NCBI GenBank assembly: GCA_003254885.1 | Contig: QANT01004515.1 | Location: 1 to 64,000, forward strand | Length of the DNA stretch: 64,000 nt | Reading direction: 5' to 3' | Source: Purshia tridentata | Taxonomy: Eukaryota > Streptophyta > Magnoliopsida > Rosales > Rosaceae | Shown here: positions 10,861-23,094 of the stretch, one piece after another | Position numbering within the stretch: position 1 is the first letter of the stretch | Layout of the letters: each line of letters begins with the position of its first letter | Program-made: the position numbers and the translations under genes | The notes under the pieces: generated by a model | What the model was told of the DNA's origin: nothing | What the model saw: only the letters and a program-made list of their open reading frames with translations | Database searches by the model: none

Positions 10861-13480
10861 ATGGAAGATATGCCTCTACCAGCGCTCTTCGAGCAAGCTC
10901 GGAAGATCCATCTGACGGCGACAGAGTCCGGTGTTGATCAGGTACGCTAATGCACACAATAAGTCCATGAGTTTATTTCTAAAGCTTTTATTTTATTTTT
11001 TGTGGTGTTGGGTTGTGGGTATTAGGAGGTGGTGAGGAAGGGGTGCATGGCTCTGGAGAAGTGCGAGGATATGATAAGCAAGCTGGGTTTGTTCTCAACC
11101 AACGAGGTCAAGGAGGATATCAGCACCGCCAATCTCAAATATCTTCTGGTAATTCTTCTCGGTTTTATATTATTCTGGACTTTTTCTTATTTAATTACTT
11201 AATTAAATGGTGATATTATGAATTATGGAATGAAATTATGAATGGATGGAAAAAATTTGCTTTTAGTAATCATTTCACATAATAGTTGGAACAGTCTTTT
11301 TCTTTGCTTAAATATTAAGAACTTTTGACGGTGTTTTGCTTACAGGTGCCATATTATCTTGGCGAGTTAACTGAAAAAATCGCACAGGATGACAGGGTAC
11401 AGATTCTTAAGGCATCTCAGGCTAAGTTAAAGGTGAAGTATATTGAATAGTTACTTTTCAATAAAGTTTAGGACCATCGAACAGATCACGCTCATCAATG
11501 TCTTTTGTGAGTATATATGTTGCATATCTATTAGAACTAATTAATAGGGCAACGTGTTGTAGGAATTTATTTCGTTTTGCGAGGCAATTGAACTTGTACC
11601 AGAAGAGGAGTTAGAAGCATCTGCACGAGATGGCCCAAATTCACTGACTGATCGAAGGGCTCAGAAGGTTCTATTACTTTCTTATCATATTTCTTTAAAA
11701 AATATTAAAGTTCAATCTTATGACTCAATTTCCTGGAGACTCATGGCTTGTATTGTTAAGCTGTTGACTCTTTCATACTTCTAACTTTTTGTAGTGGCTA
11801 AAGATGTGAAAATGGAAGCTTGGTGTTGTAATCTGTTACTTATTCTACCTTTTTTTTATATCCAGATTGCTCGATTCAAACGCCAAAGAGCTGCAGAATC
11901 AAAGTTGCAGGAAATTAAGGAGCGGAAAGAGCGAAGAGGGCGTTCTACTAAAGCAGCTGCCTTGTCAACTCCTATTGAGGCAGGAGAGGAAGATGTGCTG
12001 GATGATGATGGAGAGGAGGAACGGGAGGTTAGTTGATTTCTCCTTATGTTTGTGTAGGGCATTACTGTTAGCATTCATTGGTATTTGTTACTTCTCATTT
12101 GAGTGCCAAGATATTTATAAGTTGCCGTTTGGAACTGAATGTGGAGTGCAAATAGTATTTGCGTCCTCATTACTGAAATGTTGGTTGGCTTTGTATCACA
12201 GGGCAAGTTCGATTATCTGATTAAATATTTTTTTTTTTTTGGCAGGCCTGGCTTACTACTATCTCTTTGGCAGTTTGTAAGGTTGGTTTTGGGTTTAAAT
12301 GACCTTCCACATAAAATCATTTCTATACCCGTGAATTCATACTCATGTCTTCCTGCCATGCAATCACGTTCAGGCTTTAGATCTGCTGGAAATGCTAAAG
12401 AAGGAGGAAGAAATGCTTCTAGCTTTCAAGGAAAGGCAATCAAAGGTATTGAATAGTAACATCCGTTACCTAAGATTGGTGACTTATGTTGTTTGAATTA
12501 TCTGTAGCTCTTTGAAATCTATTACTCTGTCACATGGAATTGCGTTCCTGGGTGATAATTGGAAGTGAAAATGGGGGGAAAATCACTAGAGCATTGGGCA
12601 GAATGTTTGAGTCATAAGCTGTGAATTGTCTAGCAGTTAGGCATGTTATGCATTACTTCTTTAGGTAGTAGATGGTTAGGCAGTAAACATATTGTATTTA
12701 GTAATATAACACTGATCTAAAAGCTTTTGTGTGTGCCACGAATTTCAGGAGGGAGGCGAGGAATTTTATCAAGATATTCTTGATGATCGCGCCCAGAGGG
12801 CAGAAGCTTGGCATCGTGATGCTGCAACTCGAGTGCAGTATACTAAACCAGCAGAGCCTATCACATGTGCAACTTTTGCACAAGATGTTCTGGAAGGGAG
12901 AGCAAGGGTTTCAGAGCTACATGAACATAAACACCAGCCACTAATATTTGGACCAGCAAGTCTTATCAATACAAACCCAACAAGTGAGAGGGAAAGGATG
13001 GCAGCAAAGGTTTTCCAGCCTAGTCATAGGTACATTTCCCTGCTTTGATAATAAATATAAATAGCTGAAAGGAAAATGGAGAAATATTATCTGTTCTGTT
13101 AGGTTGATATGCCGTGTCTAATTTAGCATGAATTTAACATGATGAAAATATCTAGTTCTTGTGTTTGTGATTTCTTTTGTGATTTTATTTTATTTGTTTG
13201 AGTTGCTAAATTGAGTTTTGCTGCCAGAATGCCCACCATGAGCATAGAGGAAGCTGGGCTGAAGGAGATGGAGATTATGAATAAATGGCAAGAGAGGAAT
13301 GCTAAACTCATGGAAGAGGCCAACTCTTCATGGTACAAGGACAGTAAGAAACCAGGACAGCGTGAGGAGGATGAAGATGAAGATGATGATGCTGCTCAAG
13401 ACAAGGCGAGGGCATGGGATGACTGGAAGGATGATAATCCTCGGGGCGCTGGCAATAAGAAGCTCACCCCTTGTGGATAA
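10861..13480 (+). CDS. TAP46: PP2A regulatory subunit TAP46 (IGBP1/alpha4 family)
   Basis: Nine coding exons: 10861-10941, 11026-11148, 11346-11432, 11563-11667, 11866-12027, 12246-12281, 12374-12445, 12749-13029, 13228-13480; 1200 nt, 399 aa. TAP46 is the plant orthologue of yeast Tap42 and animal alpha4. It binds and stabilises catalytic subunits of PP2A-type phosphatases and acts downstream of TOR kinase. The N-terminal helical half (…MALEKCEDMISKLGLFS…) forms the TPR-like PP2A-binding domain, including VPYYLGEL and the basic IARFKRQRAAESKL helix. Then come an acidic linker, a conserved central block (YTKPAEPITCATFAQDVLEGRA) and the family C-terminus with MPTMSIEEAGLKEMEIMNKWQ and an acidic DEDEDDD stretch. 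The smallest exon is only 36 nt. Length and domain order match plant TAP46, and no defect is seen. Confidence 0.95.
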
Positions 13481-15070
13481 TCATGTCACGTTGATCAAAT
13501 ACTTGCTTACAGATGCATTATTTCTAAAATTTTGATTTATTGGGAAATTAGAAAGCTTTTGTATTTGTATTTGTATTTTGTGGTTTCCGTTGTCTAGGTT
13601 TTAACGTTTTTATATTCCTAGATATTTATTTGAATAAAATATTCGCATGTGAGTTACGCAAGCTTTTCGATGTTGGGGTGGTTTGCCGTGAAATTTAGCT
13701 CCAGTTCTCTTTCATCACTGTGGAGTTCTTGTTATCCCTGTTACTGACGCTTGCCATATGATATAATTTGGTCTTCCCAAAGCTTGCATGGTTTCTCAAG
13801 ATTTGTGTGAATGGTGGAAATGAAAGCCTTGTTAGTATAATACCTATTAACTATTCATGATTTTTATTTTTCATTTTTTTAATTGTAAATAGTTTGTTTT
13901 TGACGAACTAGTCCTTTTGCAGGAAATGATAATTTATCCGTTTCGTACTTCTGTTTTTGGCCAATTCATAGCACGGATTAGGCTTTACCATGGTCTCTTC
14001 ATCCAAAGTGCTCCAGTTTTATACCCATAAACGTGTTATATCTGCTGCAATTTGGTAATAACCAGCAGTTGGAAATTTAAGCACTACTTGATCTCGCCAG
14101 TTAAGAAGGATGATTGAAAATCAATGTTGATTGTTGGACGTGAGAAGCAATGCATTATTTGAACATAAAAACTTAAACAAAGAACCAAAACCAGAAAGCA
14201 GGGCATTTCGCAGATAAAGATTCTGTTCAAATTTGCCAAGACTCATTCGACATGGTTATCTTCTCCTCCCGTCTCCTCAAAAATAAGTTTTAAGTCGTGA
14301 ATGAGATAAATGGCTATCCCACTCATTCTTAGCCAATTGATTATGGTGAGCTTATTATAGGTTGAACCTCAAAATAGTCGAACATGACTTGGCTTCCATG
14401 AACAGGGAAGTAATTTCAACTGTTCCATGGCAGATGGATCTGTCAAAGAACAGAGGTATCCACGAAAGGGAAAGTACCCACACTAATATTATGGCATAGC
14501 CATCACTGCATGACCATTGAAGAACTGCCTATCTATAAAGAGATATTCATGACTAAATATCAAATGGAACCTTTGCAGAAGAAAAAAGATAGTGACGCTA
14601 CTACAAAAGTAAATTTAGCAATGAAGGAGAAAATGGAAATAAAAATCAAGAAACTTCAACAAAGATCCATTAAAGAAACAAACAGTTTCTATTGGTATAA
14701 ACCCAACGTCAAAACACTGAGGCATGTACAACATCAACTGCAAACAATGGAAGAAGAAAAAATACAAAGCCCACATAGTAATATCTATAAGTATACACAG
14801 TTATCAGCATTACATGATGAGGGACTTACTCCAATTGTATAACACGAGGTATATCAACCCTAAGATTCATACAAGGAGTGCACCAACAGCACAAAGAAAG
14901 TTACCAGTACAAAGAAGAAACAGAGAGCTTGAGAATCCATTGATTTCGTTTGCTTAAACCTCCAAGTGCTTTTGTTTGTCACAGAATTCTCAATCAACTT
15001 CCGAGTTGAGCACAATAAACCACAGAAACATTCCCCAAGAAGACACCATAGGCCTCCAAATTCCCCAGTT
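13481..15070. other. Intergenic and 3' UTRs between convergent genes
   Basis: TAP46 (plus) and the phytolongin gene (minus) converge here, so both 3' UTRs lie at its edges. An open frame at 14510-14842 (plus, 110 codons) is rich in Lys/Glu/Gln but has no recognisable domain, promoter or splice pattern. A minus frame at 14860-15081 falls in the likely phytolongin 3' UTR. I support neither as a gene. Confidence 0.5.
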
Positions 15071-15859
15071 TCAACTGTCAATACACTTCAATCCCCTGCA
15101 AACCCACAACCAAATCCCAAACAAGACCGCACAGACAAACACGTCGAGCATCAACACCACCCAAACATGTTTCCTCCAAACCTGCTTGGCCTGTTGGCGG
15201 TCACATGAATGCAAAGCAACATTCTTTTGAACCGGCAATGAAAAGTCTTTAAACCCACCATTAACATCATCACACATATCCACCTTCTTCTCCAATGTGT
15301 TGGTCACATCTTTGCCACCATCCTCATTAACCTCGGCAGATAATCTCTTCTTCTTCGTCAACCCTTTGCTCGGCTTCATCCCAAGCAGAGGCGTCAGCAC
15401 CATTTTCTTCCCTTTACTCGAATGAGTCGAGCTCGAATCCAAGCACAGATTTCGACTGGCCGGAGGCGAATTGGGCAGGGACAATTCCGCGGCCATTATT
15501 TTTTGCATAATTGAATCAAATTGAGCTTGGAGGCAATGGGAGGTGAAATCATTACGAGCCAAGATCGACCCACTTCCACTAACCTCCTCAAAATCGCATT
15601 TTAAGCGGTTCAAGAACGAAAGAGCCTCGGACTGATCAAGATCGTCATCGAATATAGCGAAATAGAAAAAAGGGTCATGGATTGAGAAGGTGTAGGTTCT
15701 TTTTCTTACCGTGTGAGTGTACATGGAATGGTGAGGAGGGGTCTTCTCGATGCATTGTTGAGCTAAGGCTCCGAGACCGGGCTCTTTGGAAAACTCGCCG
15801 AGAATTGTGGTTTTCTGGGCAATGCAGGCGTAGTAAATGAGATTTGGATTCGAAATCAT
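15071..15859 (-). CDS. Phytolongin (longin-domain R-SNARE-like membrane protein)
   Basis: Intronless, 262 aa. The N-terminus (MISNPNLIYYACIAQKTTIL…) is a longin domain of about 120 residues, as in VAMP7-type SNAREs, including a FYFAIFDDDLDQSEALSFL helix-strand segment. Instead of a SNARE coiled coil, the middle is a low-complexity Ser/Lys-rich region. A single C-terminal membrane segment (about residues 233-255, WVVLMLDVFVCAVLFGIWLW) anchors it with the bulk in the cytosol. A longin domain with a non-SNARE centre and a tail anchor defines phytolongins, which localise to ER, Golgi, post-Golgi or plasma membrane depending on the member; their exact trafficking role is poorly known. I cannot assign Phyl1 versus Phyl2. 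The start is the first Met of the longin fold. Confidence 0.85.
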   Translation of the reverse strand: MISNPNLIYYACIAQKTTILGEFSKEPGLGALAQQCIEKTPPHHSMYTHTVRKRTYTFSIHDPFFYFAIFDDDLDQSEALSFLNRLKCDFEEVSGSGSILARNDFTSHCLQAQFDSIMQKIMAAELSLPNSPPASRNLCLDSSSTHSSKGKKMVLTPLLGMKPSKGLTKKKRLSAEVNEDGGKDVTNTLEKKVDMCDDVNGGFKDFSLPVQKNVALHSCDRQQAKQVWRKHVWVVLMLDVFVCAVLFGIWLWVCRGLKCIDS

Positions 15860-16161
15860 TGATGGTACTTTGAGAAAAACCCAAAATTTGATGGCTCAAT
15901 TGGAGATTTTTGGGGTAGAATTGAGGGAGAATACGGGGGTTTGATTTAGAACAGAGTCAGAGAGAATTCGCATAGTAAATCTGAGCTTTTGATTGGGACT
16001 TCCTCGCAGAAAATTGATTGCTTTGGTGGGTTTTGATCCAGAAAGATCAAACCTTGAGAATCCTTCTGAACCTTTCCCAATCAATTTTTTTGTCAGAGTT
16101 TTTCTCTGGTTGACTCTGTCTCTCTCTAAATCATACCCCTGCCCTCAAGGTTATACTTTTT

Positions 16162-16182
16162 TCTCTCTCTCTCTCTCTCTCT
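16162..16182. repeat. CT microsatellite in the phytolongin upstream region
   Basis: About ten CT units, roughly 300 bp upstream of the phytolongin start codon. CT/GA tracts are common in plant 5' leaders and promoters. Confidence 0.8.
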
Positions 16183-16461
16183 GCAAATATCTCTCTGTAA
16201 GAATCTAGGGTTTGAACTAAAAGGAAGGAAGGAATTAACAATTGGATCCATAGGAAGTACAGAGGAAAAGAAACGGAATAACGGCTGTTATTTATTCAAT
16301 TGTCCTTATGCAAAAGCTTTATTACGGAAGTACCCCTTCCAGCAACTAGCAAGCCAACAACCTGCAAAGACCCCTCTCTCACAGCCTCGCTCGTCTATTT
16401 ATTTTTTGGTTTACTTTTTAAGGAAATAATTAATTAATTAATTATCTGCTGCGTGGAAGTT

Positions 16462-16686
16462 TCAAAATTGGTGTGCAGCACGTGTCTATCTCTCTTCTTT
16501 TTTTGGCCAAATTTATTAATTAGTTGTTCATGCAACTTGACCTCCTTTCCGATAAATGATGACTGAATTATTCATCAAAATTGGTGTGCAGCACGTGTCT
16601 ATCTCTCTTTTTTTTGGCCAAATTTATTAATTAGTTGTTCATGCAACTTGACCTCCTTTCCGATAAAGGATGACTGAATTATTCAC
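16462..16686. repeat. Tandem duplication with ACGT core, 113-bp period
   Basis: Two copies, about 16462-16574 and 16575-16686, each containing TTGGTGTGCAGCACGTGTCT, ATTAATTAGTTGTTCATGCA and CCTCCTTTCCGATAAA. They differ by one or two bases plus a small T-run change. Each copy carries a CACGTGT element (G-box/ABRE-type core), so the number of such cores upstream of the phytolongin gene has doubled. Confidence 0.9.
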
Positions 16687-17899
16687 TTGACCAAATTGTT
16701 ATCGGTTTTCTTTTTCAAATAATACTAGAGGTTTCAAATTATGATCTCAATTTTAAATGATGAGGAACCCATATTATTTGAAATACTTTAGACAATCTAT
16801 TGAACATTTCAAATTGTATTTTGAGGCAATTTAATTTGTATCTTAGACTCTTAGTGCATTTTTAATGGTACATAAGAACATTTTATGTCACGCTTTGACA
16901 TTTTCTAAATTGTATCTTAAAATAATCTAAATTGTACTTTAAGTGTACTTGAGAATTTTTGATTATAACTAGAAATATTTCAAATGTGTAGTTGGAATAG
17001 TTGTAAAATTACTCGTAATGCATTCAAATTTAATCTTCTTTTTCCCAACTTTGAAAAAATAAAAAATAAAAAAATATCCCAAATGTTACCTAGGACATTC
17101 CAAATTGTAACGTTCAGTATCCCAAATCATACCTAGGGGCATCCAAGTCAAAAAAATGAGCAAATTTAGTCTAATGACATTGACAACATTATTGTTATTT
17201 ATTTATGCTTTAAATTATTATTAGTTTTAAGAAATTTCTGCTTTTAACAATGGACACGCATTATATATATATTATATAGATGCTTCTATAGCGGTGCCAG
17301 GAGCATCTGCAGAAAACAATTTTTTATTTTCCAGTTCTTAATGCGTTTATTTTAATATTTGAGGTTGATGAATTAGTCTGAGTGAATAAAGATCGGCAAA
17401 GAGATCATAAGGGGATGTTGCACTTGAACTAAGGTCAGTCATGCTCAATAATTTTATATGTTGAATCAAGTATTCAACCTCAAAACATTAAAAGGTCAGG
17501 ATATGATTTTCCAGAACCAAACCAAAGTTGATAAAATAGATTGAATGGCTGAAAATCAAATAAAAAAAACCGTCTATCTAACATTAGACCCCATGACAAT
17601 GATCTCCATAATACATTCATTCAGAACAAACAAATATCCCATTTTCTTTTACTAATTAAAGTACAATAACGTAAGTTTCAAAGGATTAAATCTTATAATC
17701 AGGTGAAATAACAGATGACCTACACTCACTAAACGAATCAAAATTATAGTAACTGAACTCCTGTACAACTAAGACAAAAGCTTCTCTGTGTGTAGTACTA
17801 GTACCTCAGCTGAAGGACAATAAACAGGTACCCTATACATAAATTTGGGAGGATTATTCTTTATCCTCTCCACTTCTTCTCTTTCTATCATTTTCCGCC
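16687..17899. other. Intergenic, degenerate AT-rich repeats
   Basis: No gene is visible. From about 16730 to 17110 the sequence repeats a loose motif such as TCTAAATTGTATCTTA and TTCAAATTGTATTTTGAG, a decayed repeat of unknown class. The segment beside 17899 should include the 3' UTR of starch synthase 1, which is transcribed on the minus strand. Confidence 0.45.
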
Positions 17900-19201
17900 T
17901 CAGCGAACGTAGGGCAGGTCAATCGATGCCCATTCAAAGACCTGCTCGTACTGAATTGCAGCACTTTCCCATGTGAAGTTCCTCTCCATTCCCCTTTTTA
18001 TCAATCCCTCCCAAGAAGACTTGTACTCTTTGTACGTCCGAATAGAAAGTCTCAGTGCCTGTCAATTACTAACTGTTTGAGTCTGGACTGATAAAAATTA
18101 ATGCAAAATGGGGGACGTGAGCAGAAAAAACTAACTTACCGCCAACATACTCTCTTTTGTTAGTGGAGAAAAAGTCCACCTGCCAATATATTCCCAATTC
18201 ATAGACTGAGTAAGATTCTAAGAACGTTCTATAATAAGAAAGAGTCAAGAAAATGCACCAAGCCATATAGCTCACAGATCAGTACATACCCTGTCCCGTC
18301 ACCTTGGCCTCCTTGAGCATATGGATTGAAATTCATTACTGTATCCTGGAACATAAAAACAGAAGGCATCTAAGGCGAAGAAGCCACATGATGAAGTACT
18401 GCATTTATTATATCAAGTGTTCAAAACTCACTCTAAGTCCTCCTGTGCCGTGAACCACTGGTATAGTTCCATATCTCATTGCATATAATTGATTCAGCCC
18501 ACAGGGCTCAAATCTTGAGGGCATCAACAGTATGTCACAGCTAATAATTCCAGGATCAGAGTCAGTGTCATGGATATCTATATGGTAACCTCTAAACAAT
18601 GAATCACAAATATTAAATTACCCTGCAGTTATTCTATGAGAAACTGGAACACTAAATCCAACCCAACCACGGAATTTATCTTTATAAGCTGACTCTGTTG
18701 CTCTCATCCAATCTTCACACTTTGTGTCCCCAGACCCCAGCATAACCTGAAACATATTAGATACCTTTAGTTGAAACAAAAGAGTAATTATTAACTATAG
18801 TATATGCTAGAAAAGTTTTCAGTGAAAATTACAATTCTTTGTTGGAAGTTGGGAACAAACTGCTTCAAATAATACGACCCAAAACAAAGGAAACAGATTT
18901 AGAAAAAAAACTCACAAATTGCACATCATCTTCCAAAAGCAGTGGCATTGCTGACTGAATCAGGTCAATGCCCTTCTGGTAGTCCAGACGTCCAATGAAT
19001 CCAATCTATAAAGTACAAAACTCAAATCAAATTGGGACAAATTCTTTCAAACCGGAGCACAAATAGATATTAACGTCCTACCAATGGGCAATCTGCCCTA
19101 ACAGGAAGATCTAATTCCTTCTGCAAAGCAATCTTGCATTGAACCTGGAGTTGGCAGACAGCACAGGTAAGAGAACTATGGTATAATAATACCCATCTCT
19201 A

Positions 19202-19240
<39 letters not shown>

Positions 19241-21744
19241 TTAGCTACCTTTCCAGAAAGATCATCAGCAGAATAATGGGAAGCAATATGATCATCAGAA
19301 GATGGGTCCCATTCAACCACATCAATGCCATTTGTGATCCCTGTTTATCACAGAAAAATAGAAATATAAAATATCATCAGAAGATATTATTCTCTTAATT
19401 AAAAGTTATTCTCCTCAAGCATGGTATTTACGAAGCTAGACAACGAGATATGAAGTTCAATTCCTGTACCATTGAGAACACTCTTTCTACTGCTTAATAG
19501 CTCATTTAGACCATATCCGCCTTCAATAGTTGTTATTTCCCAGGAATAGCCCTACAAGTAAGAGGTATAATTTGAGCATGAAATGAAGAATAGTGTGATG
19601 AAATATAAGGCACTTTTCTGGTAGAGAAGTTTTGGCTGCACTACCATCTTTGTGATACAAGTGACCTATATATATATAATCTTAATTGTAGAAATTATAT
19701 GATTTCATAGTGGGATTCATAAATTAAAGCCTTCAAATTCTATATATGCCGCAAGGTTTTAAAAATATAAATGAAGATCATATTGATCACAGAAAAATGT
19801 AAGATATTTTATGGAATGAGACAACGCAAAGAAGATATATGATATACCCCCTCCCCCTTTGCCAACAGACCTGGCTAACTGTCAGTAACCGATCAGCTGT
19901 CACAATTGCACCCTTTAGAATGTTCACAGCTTCGCCTCTGTCAAGAGCATGGGCCCTTGCCCATTCTGGAAACACCCATTCCAGTGCTCCATACCACTCT
20001 GAAGGCAGCCCCAAATTCCTGTATGTTACTGCAGATTCCACTCCCTTGAATATACAAGACGATAATTTATTGGGTTAGCAGGCAATTTAAGAGTGTCTTT
20101 TTTAAAAAAATAAAATAAAAATAAAGTGTAAGAACATACTTTAGAAATAAACAAGTTATTATATTGGACTTAAGACTGAATATTGCTATTAAAAAGCAAA
20201 CATCAAACCTGATGTGCAAGGTTATGAATCACAAGAATACTTCTGGCATCCTTATAAACTCCATATGGACGATACTTAGCGGCCAAAAGTCTGAATCAGA
20301 GGACATATAATGAAAAACTAAAGAAAGGAAGAAAAATATAGTAAAAACTAAAGAAACAAAATTATAGAGCTAGCAATTAATTAGTAGAAAGTTGAAACTA
20401 CTTACAATGGAACAAGGCCTGCATGCCAGTCATTGACCATGAATAGACATTTTTCCCCATAAGTGAATCCTCCCAATGGAAGCACCAATGGTGCTTCACA
20501 CGCTGCATGGCAAAGTAAAGTGAACCGAAACTGTAAAACCAAATGAGAATAAAACTTATCAATATTTGTGGACAAAGCGACATACTATTTAAATGATATA
20601 TCCCTATCTACAACTTGATCAATTGGAACCTGTACCTGATTATCACCAAATGCACCAAAACTATCCCCATATGGGTTTCCAGGTCTATGGAATGATGGGT
20701 GATCCACAAATACCTAACAAGGAGAGGTAAATAGCTCATCATTGTCAATTGAATTCTCCCAGTCTTACGATATAACTAAAGAAAAAAGAGGGCTATAAAA
20801 CTCATATCACTTTCCTGTCAAACTGTTTTAAAAAAGGATAACCTAGAACCCAAAAAATATCCCAGATATCTTACCCAGTCAACTCCTTCTCTGTACTCAT
20901 GAAAGAAGGCAACCTCTTGCTCTCCTTCAAAGCAAAAGACCTTGATGTGGCCCACATCATTGGCACCAGAAAATTTCTCGTCTGCGGGAGTACCATTTAG
21001 ATATCTAGGAGATACAACCATAACACGGTGGCCACGTGAAGCTAGAACAACAGGCAAAGAACCACAAACATCCCCTAAGCCTCCTGTTTTTGAATAAGGT
21101 GCTGCTTCAGCAGTAACAAAAACAATGCTATGTTTTACTCTTGGTAGAGATTTATCAGTTCCACCTACATCCTCTATTTCTTCCACTCTATTAGAAGTTG
21201 CCTCTTCATGAGAGTCGATGACTTTTTCACCTGTAGATCAAATGGGTGCACAAAAAATTCATATTACAATTATTTCTTATAAACTGATCTGTCGGGTGTT
21301 CATACGTTTTTCTTTTTACAAATAGCATTTTTTTTTCTTGAAAAATTAATTATAGACACATGCAGGATTTGGAGTTATTCATCATAATTTGCAGGGTATC
21401 AAAATTTAACAAAGAAATGCAGCAAATTTATACAAACAGTATAATGTACATAATAAGATCAGATTATCATGTCAAGGTTGTGTCTCCATCAGTATGCCAC
21501 ACAATGTCATCACATTATATCCGGCTGGTAAATACATTAAAGATTTTCAGTCAAAATTTCACTTGGAAAAAGGGCCAACTTACTTTCTCATCTAATTCTG
21601 CTTCAAGAAAATAAATTTTGATCCAAAAAAATTTAATAATTAGAAATATTTAAAATTTATCGAAGAATCCGTGAAACCAATTTAAAAACACGATCAAAAC
21701 AGATGAAAAAATAAAAAAACGAAGAAGAAAAACAATACAATTTA

Positions 21745-21775
<31 letters not shown>

Positions 21776-22141
21776 CTTAAGATTAAATCAAAGAAAATAC
21801 CAAATTCCAAAATTTAAAAGCAAGCCTGAAAGCACAAACATACCATTTGGAGAAACCAAGTTAAACCCAATAACAGCACCAGAGACGTCCTTCTCGGTGC
21901 CCAATACAAGACCCTTTTCCTCTTTTTCTTGTTCGACTGCTGAAGACCCATCTTTGGAACCACCAAAGCCACCTCCACCTGAAACTGATGCTCTAAGCCT
22001 CAAACGCTCTCTTCTACTTCTTCTTTTCCACAAAGGAACAAAACCAACTTGCCCAATCAACTCATGATTAACCAGTTTAGTTCGCATTAAATTTGAGGGT
22101 GATTGGCATGGGATCAAACTAGTGAATTGTAGGGACTCCAT
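17900..22141 (-). CDS. SS1: Soluble starch synthase 1, plastidic (GT5)
   Basis: Fifteen exons on the minus strand: 22141-21844, 21230-20875, 20713-20636, 20530-20406, 20290-20209, 20044-19871, 19551-19470, 19340-19249, 19144-19082, 19005-18916, 18746-18622, 18540-18432, 18345-18290, 18179-18140, 18058-17900; 1929 nt, 642 aa. It transfers glucose from ADP-glucose to short amylopectin chains in the plastid stroma. The first ~100 residues are a Ser/Arg-rich transit peptide and variable region. The GT5 catalytic domain begins with [19 protein letters not shown] (about 128-152), whose KTGGL motif binds ADP-glucose. It ends with the GT1-like domain holding [29 protein letters not shown]. The lack of long N-terminal extensions excludes SS3 and SS4. 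Fifteen exons is the number I recall for Arabidopsis SS1. No lesion is seen. Confidence 0.95.
19203..19238. repeat. Poly(A) tract (36 A) in starch synthase intron 8
   Basis: An uninterrupted run of 36 A on the plus strand, read as poly(T) just after the donor of SS1 intron 8. No retroposed sequence or flanking duplication is visible beside it, so it is treated as a simple homopolymer, likely variable in length. Confidence 0.9.
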
Positions 22142-22440
22142 TAGAAAATGAATGAAACAGAGAAGCTACAGAGAGAGAGAGAGAGAGAAAACGAGAGTCA
22201 AGAGAGGGAGTGAGAGAGAGAGAGACCCAAGTCTGATATAGGACGAAAGGTATCGTGAATACGAATACCATTTGAAAGAGCAAAGAAAAACCAAGAAATT
22301 TAGATGTCACACAGAAACAAGGAACTACGTACACATGTGGGGATCGGATATGTGAGATCCAGAAAAAGCGCCAAACCCATCAAATGGATCCCCAGTGTTA
22401 CACCACAAACTCGTTAAAGTTAAGCCCAATCACATGCTCC

Positions 22441-22570
22441 CACGTGTCACGTACTCAACGACGTTTGCTGTGTCATGGCGTGACAGGGGACAATGGTTCT
22501 CGTGTCTGACAGTTGGCACAGGAGATTATTCTCAGCATCTGCACGTGGCACGACACACACGGGACACGTG
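22441..22570 (-). promoter_or_regulatory. Cluster of three G-box/ABRE elements upstream of SS1
   Basis: Perfect CACGTG cores at 22441-22446, 22542-22547 and 22565-22570 lie 300-430 bp upstream of the SS1 start codon, with further ACGT cores between them. ACGT-core boxes bind bZIP (HY5, ABF) and bHLH (PIF) factors. Light or ABA control of this starch gene is an inference from spacing and number. Confidence 0.5.
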
Positions 22571-23094
22571 GAAAGTAATAAATAAATTATAAGTAAGAGT
22601 GAGAGACACATATGTACAAAATAGATGAGCATCGACCGACGAAACAGCAGCCTTTTGGTGCAGTCTGGAAGACGAAAACCACCATTTTATCTTTCCTGAG
22701 AGTCACATGAAAGTGATATCTCCCTACTGGGTTTTCTCTTGTTTATGGCTAAAGCTTCTTTTTCTTCTTAAATTATGAATTACGATGTTTTTTATTTTTT
22801 GTAGGACTACAACACAACTATGTACAATTACTAATTTATACTAGACGACAGATTCGTATTATAATTTTAATAAATATATTATATACACTTGTTAGTAAAC
22901 TTGAAATTTGCTCCTAAATACAAGGAATTCATAATTAAATTAATATTTCACATAAAATTATATATGATTACATTGTCTAAAATTCAATTAATTATAATAA
23001 ATAAATAAATAACAGTGTATTAACAAACACAGCCTTAAGAAATCATGCATTCATGCCCAATTCTTATCACAATTCACACCTTATTAAATCACAA

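Noticed and set aside
14510-14842. 110-codon plus-strand ORF between TAP46 and the phytolongin gene
   Set aside because: Biased to Lys/Glu/Gln from AT-rich sequence; no domain, promoter or splice context.
14860-15081. Minus-strand ORF ending in a hydrophobic segment (FFFVLVTFFVLLV)
   Set aside because: Overlaps the phytolongin stop and likely 3' UTR; the hydrophobic run comes from a T-rich stretch.
19203-19238. Poly(A) run as the tail of a retroposed SINE or processed gene
   Set aside because: No body sequence, no flanking duplication, and it sits right after an SS1 donor site.
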